Origin: Monodelphis domestica
Lineage: Eukaryota > Chordata > Mammalia > Didelphimorphia > Didelphidae
Direction of reading: 5' to 3'
Assembly: GCF_027887165.1 (NCBI RefSeq)
Contig: NC_077230.1
Coordinates: forward strand, 26,524,625-26,588,624
DNA: 64,000 bases
Part shown: positions 11,158 to 21,370 of the stretch, piece after piece
Position numbering within the stretch: position 1 is the stretch's first letter
How the letters are laid out: every line of letters begins with the position of its first letter
The notes under the pieces: model-generated
The model's input: only the letters and a program-made list of their open reading frames with translations
What the model was told of the DNA's origin: nothing
The model's database searches: none
Made by a program: the position numbers and the translations under genes

Positions 11158-12060
11158 TACGCATGTCTTACAGAATAAATATAAAGAGAATAAGTACAAA
11201 GAAATTAAAAAGAAGGTGGTTTTAGAGGGAGGTTCCTTGCTGTTGAGGTGATCAGGCAAGTTGCCATGTAAACAAAATGGGAAGTTTAAGAGACAGAGGC
11301 GGGCAGAAGCACATTCCAGGCAGGAGGATCCACCAGTGAAGAGGCAGGGAGAGAAAAGAGAGATTATGAGGAACAGAGGGAAGGCCAGTTTGATTTTATC
11401 ACAGAGTGAGGGAGAAGGGAATACTGTCCCATGAGGATGGAAAGATCAATTAAGATGAAATTGCTAAGAGCTTTAAAAGTTAAATAGAGAAAGGAAAGGT
11501 AGTAAGTTCTGTTTGGGCCATAATGAGTTTGATTCAAATGTCAAAGAGGTAATTGATGATACAGTAATTAAGCTCAGGGTGGAGACAGGCTAGGTCCATA
11601 GATAAGGGGACTATTTGCATAAAGCCATGGAAGTTAAAGAAGTCACATGGGAAGAGTGAATTAAGAAAAGAGAGAATAGGACTTGGAGAGAGCTTCCAAA
11701 AGAGGAAATGCCTCTGTTGGGTTTATGACATGGATGATGAACTAGCAGGGGAGGCTAAGAAGGACAGGTTGGACATATAGGAGGAGAATTGGGATAAAGG
11801 AGTATTATGAAAACTCAGAGTGGACAGAATAAGTCAGAGAAGGTGGCCATCAGTGTCAAATGTAGCAAATAGATCAAGAAGGAAGACAACTATAAAAAGA
11901 TCATGAGATCTGTTCATTAAGGGATCACTAGGAAGTTTGGAGAGAGCACTTTTATTGAAATGTAGAGGGTCCAGAGGAAACAAGTAGCTTGCAAAAGAAG
12001 AGGAGAAAGGGCTCCACTTGCAACAATAATATTGTCAATTGTAAAATGGCATCCAGAAAA
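11158..12060 (+). mobile_element. Old LINE remnant, 3' part (CR1/L3-like?)
   Basis: Purine-rich text such as cattccaggcaggaggatcc and ctaagagctttaaaagttaa matches the other copies of this old family in the window (20150-20640, 57275-57540). No ORF survives. Confidence 0.5.
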
Positions 12061-12447
12061 ATGTCCTCACAAAGCCTGTTTTTAATGGATTAAGAGGGCC
12101 TGATTTGGGGAAAGCAAAAATAGTTTTAAAATCACTAAATGAATATTATAGAAAATGGAAATTTGTAAGTGAAGGACTTCAAAAGCATAGCTGATAAATT
12201 AGCTGATAAATGAGTATCCAGCATTTTATATTCTGTCAGGACTGGTTTAAGTGTTTCTTAATCTTATTGAACTGTTTTTCTTCTTCTTTTTGATTCAGTC
12301 TTATTAGAGATGGCTCCATGGGGAGATGAGGAAAAGTAAGAGAAAAGTGGGGCAGGGGAGAGGAGAAGAAGGGGGAAAATAAGGAAAGAAATGAAAAGAG
12401 AAAGAAAGATTTCAAAATTATGGTAATGTAAAACAAGTAATATCAAT
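12061..12447. other. Unassigned sequence
   Basis: A/G-rich DNA with no recognised gene. The short minus-strand ORFs at 12236-12446 are composition artefacts of a purine-rich strand. Confidence 0.4.
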
Positions 12448-12477
12448 GTGTGTGTGCGTGTGTGTGTGTGTGTGTGT
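12448..12477 (+). repeat. (TG)n microsatellite
   Basis: About 15 TG units with one C interruption. Confidence 0.9.
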
Positions 12478-12494
12478 TTAATATAACTGGTAGA

Positions 12495-12605
12495 ACCTTA
12501 AGACATGAAACTCTTTCTAGGCCTTAGTTTCCTTATCTATAAAAATAAGGAGCTGACATAGATGTCCTCTGAAGTCTCTTCCAACTTTAATTCTCTGATC
12601 CAAAG
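12495..12605 (+). repeat. MIR-like SINE fragment
   Basis: Contains ccttagtttccttatctata and the 3' text ttccaactttaattctctga. Confidence 0.6.
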
Positions 12606-12837
12606 TTCTAATTTCTCAGTATTGTTTAAAACGTCTTTCAAAAATAGAGGGCACAAGTTTGAAATACCCATGCTTGTAAGTTTATGGCTTTTGTCTCTGT
12701 AACATCAAAATCTTCAAACTTTTATTTTTGTTTTAATTTAAAATGCTTTATTGCTAAAATATACCTGAGTCTCCAGTGAGTTGTAATCTTTTTTTTTAAG
12801 TAGGTAACTAGTATTTTAATAACAAATTTCCACATAA

Positions 12838-13685
12838 GTTTTCTTTTTTTCACATTATTTAATTTATTTTTTAGAACATTTTTCCATGGTTACATGATTC
12901 ATGTTGTCTCCCTGCCCCCTTCCCTCTCCACTCCTGGAGCTGACAAGCAATTTGACTGGGTTATATATGTGTTATCACTCAAAACCTATTTTCATATTAT
13001 TTATTTTTGTAAAAGAGTAATCTTTGAAAACCACAACCCCAAATCATATCCCCATATAACCAAGTGATTAAACATAAGTTTTTCTTCTGTGTTTCTACTC
13101 CCACAGTTCTTTCTCTCGATGTGGATAGCATTCTTTCTCATACATTCCTCAGGATTATTCTTGATCATTGCATTGCTATTAGTAGCAAAGTCTATTATAT
13201 TTGATCGTCCCACAATGTTTGAGTTACTGTGTACAATGTTCTCTTGGTTCTGCTCATTTCACTCTGCATCAGTTCATGGAGGTGTTTCCAGTTCATTTAG
13301 AAATCAAGCAGTTCATCATTCCTTATAGCACAATAGTATTCCATCACCATTATATACCACAATTTGTTCAGTCATTCCCCAATTGAGGGCAACCCTCCCC
13401 CCATTTTCCAAGTTTTTGCCACCACAAAAAGTGCAGCTAAATAATTTTTGTACAAACTTTTTTATCTCTTTGGGGTACAAACCTAGATCAAAGGTCAGGG
13501 AATCTTTTAAAGCCCTTTGGGCATAATTCTGAATTGCCTTCCAGAATGTTTGGATTAATTTACAGTTCCATCAGCAATGCATTAGTGTCCCAATTTTCCC
13601 ACATTCTCTCCAACATTAATTATTTTCCTTTACTATCATATTGGCCAACCTGTATGGTGTGAGGTGGTTCCTCAGAGTTCCAAAT
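12838..13685 (-). mobile_element. L1 LINE 3' region, minus strand
   Basis: On the minus strand it reads like the end of a marsupial L1: complement of ttggggtacaaacctagatc, catattggccaacctgtatg and atttttccatggttacatga. Plus-strand ORFs here (13089-13386) are antisense shadows. No intact ORF2 remains. Confidence 0.8.
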
Positions 13686-13985
13686 AAGTTTTCAAATAAA
13701 CTGAAGAAGAAATGTTAACAAAAAGTGTGGTCACAGAGATTTAAAATTTTTTTATAAAATTTATAGCAAGCAACAGAAGCTCAACAAGCAAAACAAAAAA
13801 ATTAAATCATATGTATAATCATTTATATGAAATTGATTTATTTTGAAATTTTTTATAAAGTTTAAAATTTTTATCAAAATAATAGCAATAACATTATTTC
13901 AACATCCTCTCCAGATGTCTTTTTCTTCTGTTACTTTATTGTATTTTTGCTGTTATTGCTAGGTTTTTAATATATGTACAGTTGT
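13686..13985. other. Unassigned AT-rich sequence
   Basis: Nothing recognised beyond AT-rich DNA. Confidence 0.4.
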
Positions 13986-14063
13986 GGAGACCTAGGTGGC
14001 ACGGCAGATAAAGCATTGAGATCAGAAAGACTCATCATCCTGAGTTCAAATCTGGCCTCAGAT
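13986..14063 (+). repeat. Type A SINE, 5' part (split by LTR element)
   Basis: Head and first core: gtggagacctaggtggcacg to ctggcctcagat. It resumes at 17913 with atacttcctaaatgtatg, so the LTR element landed cleanly inside this SINE. Confidence 0.8.
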
Positions 14064-14420
14064 TGTAAAAAATAGACTCGAACTCTGGACTTCAATCCCC
14101 ACAAGCCTTTGCTCCACTTCCCCAGAATGCTTTGTAATCTCATGGAATTCTGAGGTGGGTGAGATGGAGAAGGGATTTAAGCTGATTGCAAAGGCTTTTG
14201 TAGCTCTTTTTGGACTTTCGTTTTGGAGCAGAAGTGGCTCTTTCCATAATGTAGGTGAGGTCTTGTCTAGGCCTCTGGCCTAGGCACGTGTTTCTTATCC
14301 TGATTTTCTTTAATCCTTACTCTTTAATAAACCTCTAAAAAATATAATACTCCTTGCAGAGAGAAACTAATTTCTACCTGCCTCAGATTCCTCAGTCTCC
14401 CCTAAATTTTAACTGTTACA
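14064..14420 (+). repeat. 5' LTR
   Basis: Contains a TATA-like gggatttaagctgattgc at about 14172 and AATAAA at about 14326, which puts the element in plus orientation. It is about 11 bp longer than the 3' copy because of a small indel around ggaattctgaggtgggtg. Confidence 0.9.
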
Positions 14421-14569
14421 GTTTGGCGTAACCACTTCAGGAAAACGAAATATCTCAATCTTCTGATTTTTTTTTTTCTGATCTTTAGTTCAGCTTTTAA
14501 TATCTAGTGCCTAGAAAAGTTTTTTTGAGCCACATTTCTCTGGCCAAAGTTTTTTTTTTTTTTACCCTT

Positions 14570-14800
14570 GCAAAGCTGCTGCTCGTTCCAGCCATTAGAT
14601 AGTTCACAGGTTCTGGACCTGTTGCGTTTGCCACCCACCCCACCCGGCTCAGCCCGTCGCTTCCTGCCTGCCTGCCTGCCACTGCCATCCGCTTTGGACT
14701 GTCCACCCCGGCTGCCTGCTCCGCTCGGCCATGCTTGTCTGCGCTCCGGCTCTGGCCCCGGCCCTGCCCACCCCAGCAGTTCTTCTCTCGCTCACCTGGC
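14570..14800. other. GC-rich block inside the LTR element
   Basis: Markedly GC-rich (cctgcctgcctgcctgccac, ggctctggccccggccctgc) in an otherwise AT-rich window. It looks more like a promoter-proximal or 5'UTR piece of a cellular transcript than retroviral leader. The 110-codon minus and 101-codon plus ORFs here reflect GC content. Confidence 0.5.
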
Positions 14801-15012
14801 TCACCTGATTCAACCAAGATTGCAATCACCTGGTGACCTGCATGCCCAACAAACCCAGATCCTTGGCTGGTAACAAAACAGAGGGGTTATTGGCTCCATG
14901 TGGGAGGCCTGGGCTCCACGTGTACTGGGGCAGGAGGAGGGATCATAGCAGGGGAGAGAGAAAATGGAGAGGAGAAGAAACAGATTTTTTTCAAGCAGGA
15001 ACTTAAAAAGCA

Positions 15013-15110
15013 ATGGGCTGTTTAAAAGGATACCTTTTGACTATTCTGGTAATAGCATTGACTTCACCTGCATGTCAGGGAGAAGATTCAACTAACTTTG
15101 AAGGGGAAAA
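15013..15110 (+). pseudogene. Short ORF with signal-peptide-like N-terminus, broken by a SINE
   Basis: An ATG in a good context (gcaATGG, G at -3 and +4) opens a frame of MGCLKGYLLTILVIALTS type: a hydrophobic run of about 13 residues then small residues before an acidic stretch. This has the shape of a secretion signal with a cleavage site near residues 22-23. After about 33 codons the frame runs into a type B SINE at 15107, so nothing further of the original product can be trusted. I do not recognise the protein. It may be part of a captured host mRNA or an accessory ORF of the element. Confidence 0.35.
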
Positions 15111-15292
15111 TGGGTGGCTCAGCAAATTGAGACCCAGGCCTACAGACATGCAGTCCTGGGTTAAAATCTGGCCTCAGATACTCCCCAGCTGTGGGGCCCT
15201 GGATGGGTCCCTTAACTCCCATTGCCTAGCCCTTACTACTCTGCCTTTGGACAATAGACATTTAAATGGATAATTAATTAAAAGAAAACAAA
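15107..15292 (+). repeat. Type B SINE inside the LTR element
   Basis: Head gtggctcagcaaattgagac, core cagctgtggggccctggatg, 3' module cattgcctagcccttactac, then an A-rich tail. A likely target-site duplication is aactttgaag (about 15091) against aactttaaag (about 15318). It is younger than the LTR element. Confidence 0.8.
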
Positions 15293-15539
15293 AACAAAAA
15301 AACACACACCTAAGGAACTTTAAAGACTGGAGGTTATGATTTTAAGGCATTTCAGACTCCAATGGTTTATAAAAGCTCTCTGTATTTCTATTGCATTTTT
15401 GTTTAGGGTTTAACTTTGTGATTTTAAGTTCATATATTACTGGATTCAATATTATTCTGTTACACTGAAGGTTGATTGAATTTTTTTGAATGTACTGAGT
15501 TTTAAAATTCTGTTGCTTTTCCCCTATAACCATATATTG

Positions 15540-15586
<47 letters not shown>
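15540..15586 (+). repeat. (AT)n microsatellite
   Basis: About 23 TA units inside the LTR element. Confidence 0.95.
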
Positions 15587-15589
<3 letters not shown>

Positions 15590-15599
15590 CATTGTGATA

Positions 15600-16640
15600 A
15601 TTAAGCCCATATAAAAAAAACAGTTTTTCTATTTTTCACTTTGTAAATTGTCACAGAGGATGGATGGACTTCAGGACTGGTTATAATTGTATAACAACCT
15701 TTGGAAAATTTAATGTGATAAATATCTCAAATGATTTTAAGGGTTTTTTAAATATAATGTTGTAATTTCTTTTTTTTAACAATCTGTGGTTATTTTTGCC
15801 TGCCCCTACCATGAGGTAAGGCCCATTCTAGTAGCTGAAGTGAAATAAATTTTATAACCCCCAACCTTCCTGCATTTCTAAATATGTGAATGGAAGTTGG
15901 GCAGTTAATCTCAGGGCATTTGTACACCTAAAAAGCCTCCAAAAAGGAGCATCTTTTATTTATACTCTTCAGTTCACTGCTTAGCTTCCACCAGAATGAT
16001 ATATAGATTTCTTGATTATGTTCTTAACCCAAGATGAGTTTTACTTTGTTTAAAAATATGTTTATTACCAAGGTTGAAAGATTGCTATGTTTGTAAAAAA
16101 AAAACAAACTTGTGACAAATGTCCATCAATTCATAGGTTTTAAAAATGCCATATAGCAACTTATGTGAAATATGATGGTGTGTTTGTTTGCTATTGTAAT
16201 TAATTGAAAATTTTGGGGATATTGATATCTACATATTTGTACTACTGTATTTTTAAAAATGAAAAATTGTACTACTGTTCAATTCATTTGCCTCATACAG
16301 TGGAGCATGGCCAGCTATTAAGAGAAAATGGACCTCATTTTTGGTGAGAAAGCCTTGTAATCTTTATTTCCTTAGCTGACACAATGTGTAAATGATTATA
16401 AGCTACATTTTTTAATTTTTAAAGCTCTTTTATTATTATATTTTTCTTGAATGTGCAATATACTATTTGTTTTTTCTCTCTTTTTTATATTTCAAGCACA
16501 TGTCACCAGCATTAAGATTTTCTTTAACTTTTTGACTTTTCGGTACTACAAGTTTAAGATACATTTGCTAATGCATGCCCTAAAAAGCTAGAGACTATAA
16601 AAACGATGCCACTAATTATTTTAAAAATTATGGGACTTTG
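15600..16640 (+). other. AU-rich, 3'UTR-like interior of the LTR element
   Basis: About 1 kb with no repeat recognised, rich in TTTTTA, TGTAAAT and TGTTTG motifs, and with no ORF over 60 codons. The texture is that of a mammalian 3'UTR, which supports capture of a cellular transcript. This is an inference from composition only. Confidence 0.35.
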
Positions 16641-16663
16641 CTTAATGATTCTGTCTGATTCCA

Positions 16664-16793
16664 GGACAAGATATACACAAAAGAGCCATTGCACAGGGCC
16701 AAAGAAAAGTCAATCCAGGATGGATTGATGCACTTCTAGGCCAATACAAAGGTCTTGAACCTAGTGCAAAGACTCGAGGTTACTGTGTTTAAC
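16664..16793 (+). pseudogene. Exon-like segment in the LTR element with a 42-codon open frame
   Basis: A pyrimidine-rich acceptor-like tract (tctgtctgattccag) precedes an open frame that includes RKVNPGWIDALLGQYKGLEP and ends at TAA at 16791-16793 after a cysteine-valine end. I do not recognise the family. A 42-codon run could be chance. If real, it would be the C-terminal exon of a captured host gene. No matching upstream coding exon is identified. Confidence 0.25.
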
Positions 16794-17566
16794 ATGTTGT
16801 TACGACATAGGCTTTCCTTGTGTCCACATTCACTCTGAAAATACTCACAGACGAGTATCCCGGAAACCTTGGCTCATAATCTGGTGCCCTTTTCTGCCTC
16901 TCATAGTGTGGTACCTTTCTGTAGTCCTGGCTACTGACTGGGTAAATGCATCATTGCTTAGATCATTTTGATTGGGCCCTGATTCAAGGACCTGGTATAG
17001 ATTTATTTTTCTTTTTACTTGGAATTTTTACACATAAGACTTTGATAGTCTATATTTTCACCCAGAGTTTTATTCTTTTTTTCTTTGGATTTTTCTGATA
17101 TCCTTTTAATATCTATTGCCAATTGATTCATATACTTCATACCTCAGCCATGCATCCCTAAGTGATCCTGTATTTGTCAATCACCCTCTTAACGGGGGAA
17201 TGTAAAAAATATCATTTAAATTGCAAAGTTTAAATTCTTTTTGAGAAGAATTTTAGGTAAAGAAGATGCTACCTCTCTCTAAATCCAGAAACTGAACTGT
17301 TGGAGAAGCCACCATGAAGAAGCCTCCAGACCAGCCAGCTGCACAAAAATTGAACTTTGGGTGTGGTTGATTGAACATTTATTTGTATGTATACTTTTAT
17401 GCCAAAGGGGACTGCCCCATAATTGGCTTTTTGTCAATGCGTTCAGCAATTATTGGTTTTATTCTTTTTTTCTCTTATTCTCAAATTATTATAATCTTTA
17501 AATTGATTATGTTTTCATGATCCTTTGGAAAAAAATTAATTTTTTTCAAACGATCAAACGAGGGAA

Positions 17567-17912
17567 TGTAAAAAATAGACTCGAACTCTGGACTTCAATC
17601 CCCACAAGCCTTTGCTCCACTTCCCCAGAATGCCTTGTAATCTCACCTGGGCTGAGATCGAGAAGGTATTTAAGCTGATTCAAAGGCTTTTGTAGTTCTT
17701 TTGGACTCCCGTTTTGGAGCAGAAGTGGCTCTTTCCATAATGTAGGTGAGGTCTTGTCTAGGCCTCTGACCTAGGCACGTGTTTCTTATCCTGTATTTTC
17801 TTTAATCCTTACTCTTTAATAAACCTCTAAAAAATATAATACTCCTTGCAGAGAGAAACTAATTTCTACCTGCCTCAGATTCCTCAGTCTCCCCTAAATT
17901 TTAATCTTTACA
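17567..17912 (+). repeat. 3' LTR
   Basis: Near-identical to 14064-14420, sharing long identical runs such as tggctctttccataatgtag and tttaataaacctctaaaaaa. It ends in CA directly before the resumed SINE. Confidence 0.9.
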
Positions 17913-18050
17913 GTATACTTCCTAAATGTATGACTCCGAACAAGACACATTACTTTATTTACCTCAGTACCTTATCTGTAAAGTGTGCTGGAGAAGAAAA
18001 TGGCAAACTACTCCAGTATCTTTGCCAAGAAAACCCTAAGTGAGAACATT
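17913..18050 (+). repeat. Type A SINE, 3' part
   Basis: Continues the SINE of 13986-14063: ttatttacctcagtacctta, then gcaaactactccagtatctt and the end tttgccaagaaaacccta. Confidence 0.8.
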
Positions 18051-18204
18051 ATTACATAGGCTTTTCTTTTTTTCTACTTTCTTCACTGTTTATATGTAAT
18101 AAAGACATATTGGTCATTGCCCTCAATGACTATCTATGATGATTGTGTGTCATTGGGAGAAGTAGCTGCAGAGAATTGTAATTCCCTAGACTTGCCTAGA
18201 AAAA

Positions 18205-18295
18205 AATAGCTAAGTGTCTGAGGCTGGTTTTGAGCAAATCTTCCTGACTCCAGGCCCAGGGCTCTATCCATTGCTCCACCTCGCTGTCTCTAGTG
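18205..18295 (-). repeat. Type A/B SINE head fragment, minus strand
   Basis: Only the head half remains: ctaagtgtctgaggctggtt to gctccacctcgctgtctc. Confidence 0.65.
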
Positions 18296-18884
18296 GGTGA
18301 GTAGGGAATAGCTGTGGTCCACTCACTATAGGGTGCCCACAGATGGAGTAGAACCTCCAAGGGTATCCTCTCCTTCTCCAGCAAATAGTTCAACCATCCA
18401 TTGCATGATCCTTTGGTGGTAGAGGGCCAGGCAGGGAACTGCAATGTCCTAGAGTTTAGGATGTAGGACCTAGCCACTTCTCTTCTTCCCCTCTTTGCCC
18501 CCATCCAATCAGCTGCCAACTCTTGTCAGTTCAACTATCATAACTCTCTTGGATCTCCCCCCTTCTCTCCATTTACATGGCCATCATCTTAATTAAAGGC
18601 TTCATCATCTCCTTCCCAAACTATTGGAATAGCCTCCCAGGTTTCTATTTGGATTCCCAGCTCTCAGTCTACCCTCTCTCTGTACTGTATCATTCGCCCA
18701 GCTGAGAAGATAATTTTCTTGAAGGAGAAACCTGATCATTTTCCTCCCCTGCTCAAGAAACTTCAAAAACTCCCGATTAACTTTCAGCTTAAATATAAAC
18801 TCCTTAGTTTGGAATTTATATTTTTTCCTTCATAATTACTTTTCCAGGTTTGTTTTCCACTCTGTCCATAACCCAAGAGTGGAC

Positions 18885-19208
18885 TTGGTGTGGGGGACAG
18901 AGAACTGGCCTTGAAACCAGGATGATCTGTATTTAAATTCCACTTCTGTCACATGTTGGAGATGTGACCCTGGGCAAGTCACTAAACCTCTCAGTGCCCC
19001 AGGTCACTCTCAAAAAATGGTTGAGAAGTTGTCTACATGCCTTGGGAGAGGGAATTGTTTCATATCAGAGTCCTCTAAACCCGTAAAATTAGATATCAAG
19101 TGATAACCCAATGGGATTACTTGTCAGTTCTGAGAGGGAGGGAAGAGGGAATGGAGAGAAAATGAATCATGTAACCATGGAAAAATATTTAATACTTAAA
19201 AAAAAAAA
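18885..19208 (+). repeat. MIR-like SINE followed by an L1 3' tail with poly-A
   Basis: 18890-19015 is a MIR-like head and core (gatgtgaccctgggcaagtc). 19035-19208 matches the L1 3' end seen at 12850-12920 in reverse (gaatcatgtaaccatggaaa) and closes with poly-A. The two parts may be one chimeric retroposition product or two separate insertions. Confidence 0.55.
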
Positions 19209-19487
19209 ACATAAAATCACCAGTCCATTTCCTAACCCTGTCATCCTCTCATAGAACTATGTTCCAGCCACACTGGTCTTGCTCTTTCCTGAAGTCAGCA
19301 CACCATTTGTAAGCTTCTTGCCTTTCTATTGGCTCCCTCCTTTTCTGGAATGCCTTCCTTCCTCATCTTTACCATTAGGAATCCCTAACTCCCTTGGAGG
19401 GAATGTGTCAAAACTCCCATGAAAAACCTCTTCTGATCCTATTAGTTGTTCTTGCAGATTATGATATGTATCCTTTTATTTTTTTAT

Positions 19488-19660
19488 ACTTACTTTCTAT
19501 CTTAGTAACAATACTTAAGACAGAAAGGCAAGGACTAGGCAAATGGGGTGACTTGCCAGGGTCACATGACTAGGGAGTGTCTGAGTCTGCATTTGAACCC
19601 AGACCCTCCTGACTCCAGGCTTGGCTCTCTATCCACTGAGCCACCTAGTTGCCCCTGGTT
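19488..19660 (-). repeat. Type B SINE, minus strand
   Basis: From ttactttctatcttagtaac through ttgccagggtcacatgacta to gagccacctagttgcccc. It is inserted in the L2. Confidence 0.85.
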
Positions 19661-20149
19661 TATTTTTATTTTTAAATGTATTGTCTCTGTCTCTCCCCTC
19701 TTTCTATCTTCCTGTCCTGGTTCATTTTTTCACCAGCCTGAATTCTGAATTTCTCCATCATCTTCCAGAAACCTCTTCATTCTAGACAATCACTTTACTT
19801 CTGATAGTTTGGAAGTACCCTTTGCCCTTGCAGTCACTCCCTCTGATTGGACAGGTATTCCCAGAACCTCTATCTCTAAAGGGCAGCCCAGAGCAGCCGT
19901 TTCTTCATTTCTCACCAGGCTGCCCTCTAGGTCTCTCCTTCAGACTCTACACCAGTTACTTTCCATTACCTCTTTTTTCTCTTTTTATGTGTTATCTTCC
20001 CCTCAGAGAATGTTAGTCCCTTGAGAGCAGGTACTGTTTTTTTCTTTTGGCTTGTATTTGTATGTTCAGCTTTTAGCACTGGGTCTAGCCCATAATAACC
20101 TCAATGAATGCTTATTGACTCACTGTGGGCAAAGATTGTTTTTTGTTCA

Positions 20150-20640
20150 TGGAATACTATGCATGAGGAATAACAGAGAAGGTAATTTGGTCAAAAGGGA
20201 GTAATGTACAAAAAGTCTGGAAAACATGAAGCCATATTGTGAAGAACATTAAATGGCAAATGGAGTTTGTACTTTATTTGTAGTTATAAGAGGGAGCCAT
20301 AGAAGCATCCTGAGTAAGAGTGTGATGGGGTCAGCTGTATGAATATCAGGTTGGGAGCAGTGTTGAAGATGGTTTAAAGAAGAGAAATTTGAGGCAGAGA
20401 AACCAATTAGAAAGCTATTGCATTTCCAGTTTCCAAGAGAAAGAAGATAAAGCTTAGGGTGATAATTATGTGGATGTTGAGAAAGGGGCCATATGTAGAT
20501 GCTGTGGACACAATTAACAAGATGTGGCAAACAACTGGATATAGGAGGTGAGGGGGGAAAAGAATTAAAAATGACGGAAGTTGTGACTATTATTTGGAGG
20601 AGAAAATTCCACAGGGATGAAATCACAGATGCTGGGAACA
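20150..20640 (+). mobile_element. Old LINE remnant (same family as 11158-12060)
   Basis: Text such as gtgtgatggggtcagctgta and attagaaagctattgcattt fits an old mammal-wide LINE 3' region. The 130-codon minus-strand ORF here is antisense to it and shows no domain. Confidence 0.5.
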
Positions 20641-20679
20641 TTAATTAATTTTGCATCAGTGAACTGGTAATACTGGCAT

Positions 20680-20817
20680 TGACTTTGGGAGTTTATATAG
20701 TACTTTCCATATATGATCGTATTTGACTCTAATAAGAATCCTGAGTGATAGATAGTACCAATATTTGCATCTCAGTTTTATAGATGGGAACACTGAAACT
20801 CAGAGAGGTTGTTTAAA
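20680..20817 (+). repeat. MIR SINE fragment
   Basis: Contains tactttccatatatgatcgt and actgaaactcagagaggttg. Confidence 0.65.
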
Positions 20818-20819
20818 GT

Positions 20820-21058
20820 CTTGTTGTTGCTTAGATGTTTCAGCTATGTCCTACTCTTCATGACCCCAGTTACTGGATACTGGAGTGGTTGACCATTTCC
20901 TTTCCAGTTCATTTTATAGGTGAGGAAATTGACACAAAAAAGGGTCAAGGGATTTGCCCAGGGCCACACAGCTAAGAAACGTCTAAGTTCAAATTTGAAT
21001 CCAGGTCCTCCCAACTCCAGACCAGCTTTCTATCTACTGAGTCACCAAGCTGCTTCAT
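20820..21058 (-). repeat. Type A SINE, minus strand
   Basis: From ttgttgttgcttagatgttt to ctgagtcaccaagctgct, inserted in the MIR. Confidence 0.8.
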
Positions 21059-21059
21059 A

Positions 21060-21116
21060 ATAATTACTTGATGCCACTTCAAGATTTGTGAGGTGCTTTA
21101 TATATATATATATATA

Positions 21117-21152
<36 letters not shown>

Positions 21153-21226
21153 GTGTCATTTAGTCCTTACAATCTTGTGTGATAAGTGCTATTTTTGCCC
21201 CCATTTTACAGATGAAGAAATAGTTT
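21060..21226 (+). repeat. MIR continuation with (AT)n microsatellite
   Basis: MIR text (gtgaggtgctttatatat, ttttacagatgaagaaatag) is split by TATA dinucleotide repeats at 21098-21150. Confidence 0.7.
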
Positions 21227-21230
21227 GTAA

Positions 21231-21370
21231 GATTATATTACTTATTATTGAATTGGACATGCCCCCAAAGTACTCCAGAATGAGTTTGTTGCACCTTCGC
21301 ACAGAGAGAAGGCATGCTCTGTTTGATCAAGTCTTAGATACTAACATTTTCTCTACATTAAATAATAAAG
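21231..21370 (+). repeat. Direct-repeat unit 1 (pair with 22985-23130)
   Basis: Shares ttgaattggacatgcc, ctccaga-tgagttt and gatcaagtc with the second copy at roughly 80 % identity by eye. The origin is unknown. Confidence 0.6.

Larger units (their letters stand above)
14064..17912 (+). mobile_element. LTR retrotransposon / ERV-like element without recognisable viral genes
   Basis: Two direct LTRs (14064-14420 and 17567-17912) flank 3.15 kb. Both run TGTAAA...TTACA and match at about 90-95 % by eye. A purine tract (aacgagggaa) stands directly before the 3' LTR. The 5' LTR is followed by gtttggcgtaacca, a possible primer-binding region; I could not assign a tRNA. The interior has no ORF resembling gag, protease, polymerase or envelope. 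It holds a GC-rich block (14570-14800), a short ORF with a signal-peptide-like start (15013), a type B SINE and a long AU-rich stretch like a cellular 3'UTR. This suggests a non-autonomous element, possibly with captured host transcript. The flanks rejoin into one SINE, though the four bases on each side (agat, gtat) do not form a clean duplication. Confidence 0.85.
18540..20125 (+). mobile_element. L2 LINE, interrupted by SINEs and an L1 tail
   Basis: L2 text appears in three pieces: 18540-18880 (ctcccctgctcaagaaactt), 19210-19480 (ccagccacactggtcttgct) and 19675-20125 (gagaatgttagtcccttgag to aatgaatgcttattgactca). The order and orientation are consistent with one old L2. Confidence 0.7.

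Noticed and set aside
14497..14873. Overlapping 110- and 101-codon ORFs on opposite strands
   Set aside because: Both follow from the GC-rich block of the LTR element; no domain, and they mirror each other.
17201..17566. Possible third LTR between the duplicated purine tracts
   Set aside because: The length fits, but the sequence does not match the LTRs, lacks the AATAAA block and does not end in CA.
20249..20641. 130-codon minus-strand ORF
   Set aside because: It lies antisense to an old LINE remnant; no domain seen.
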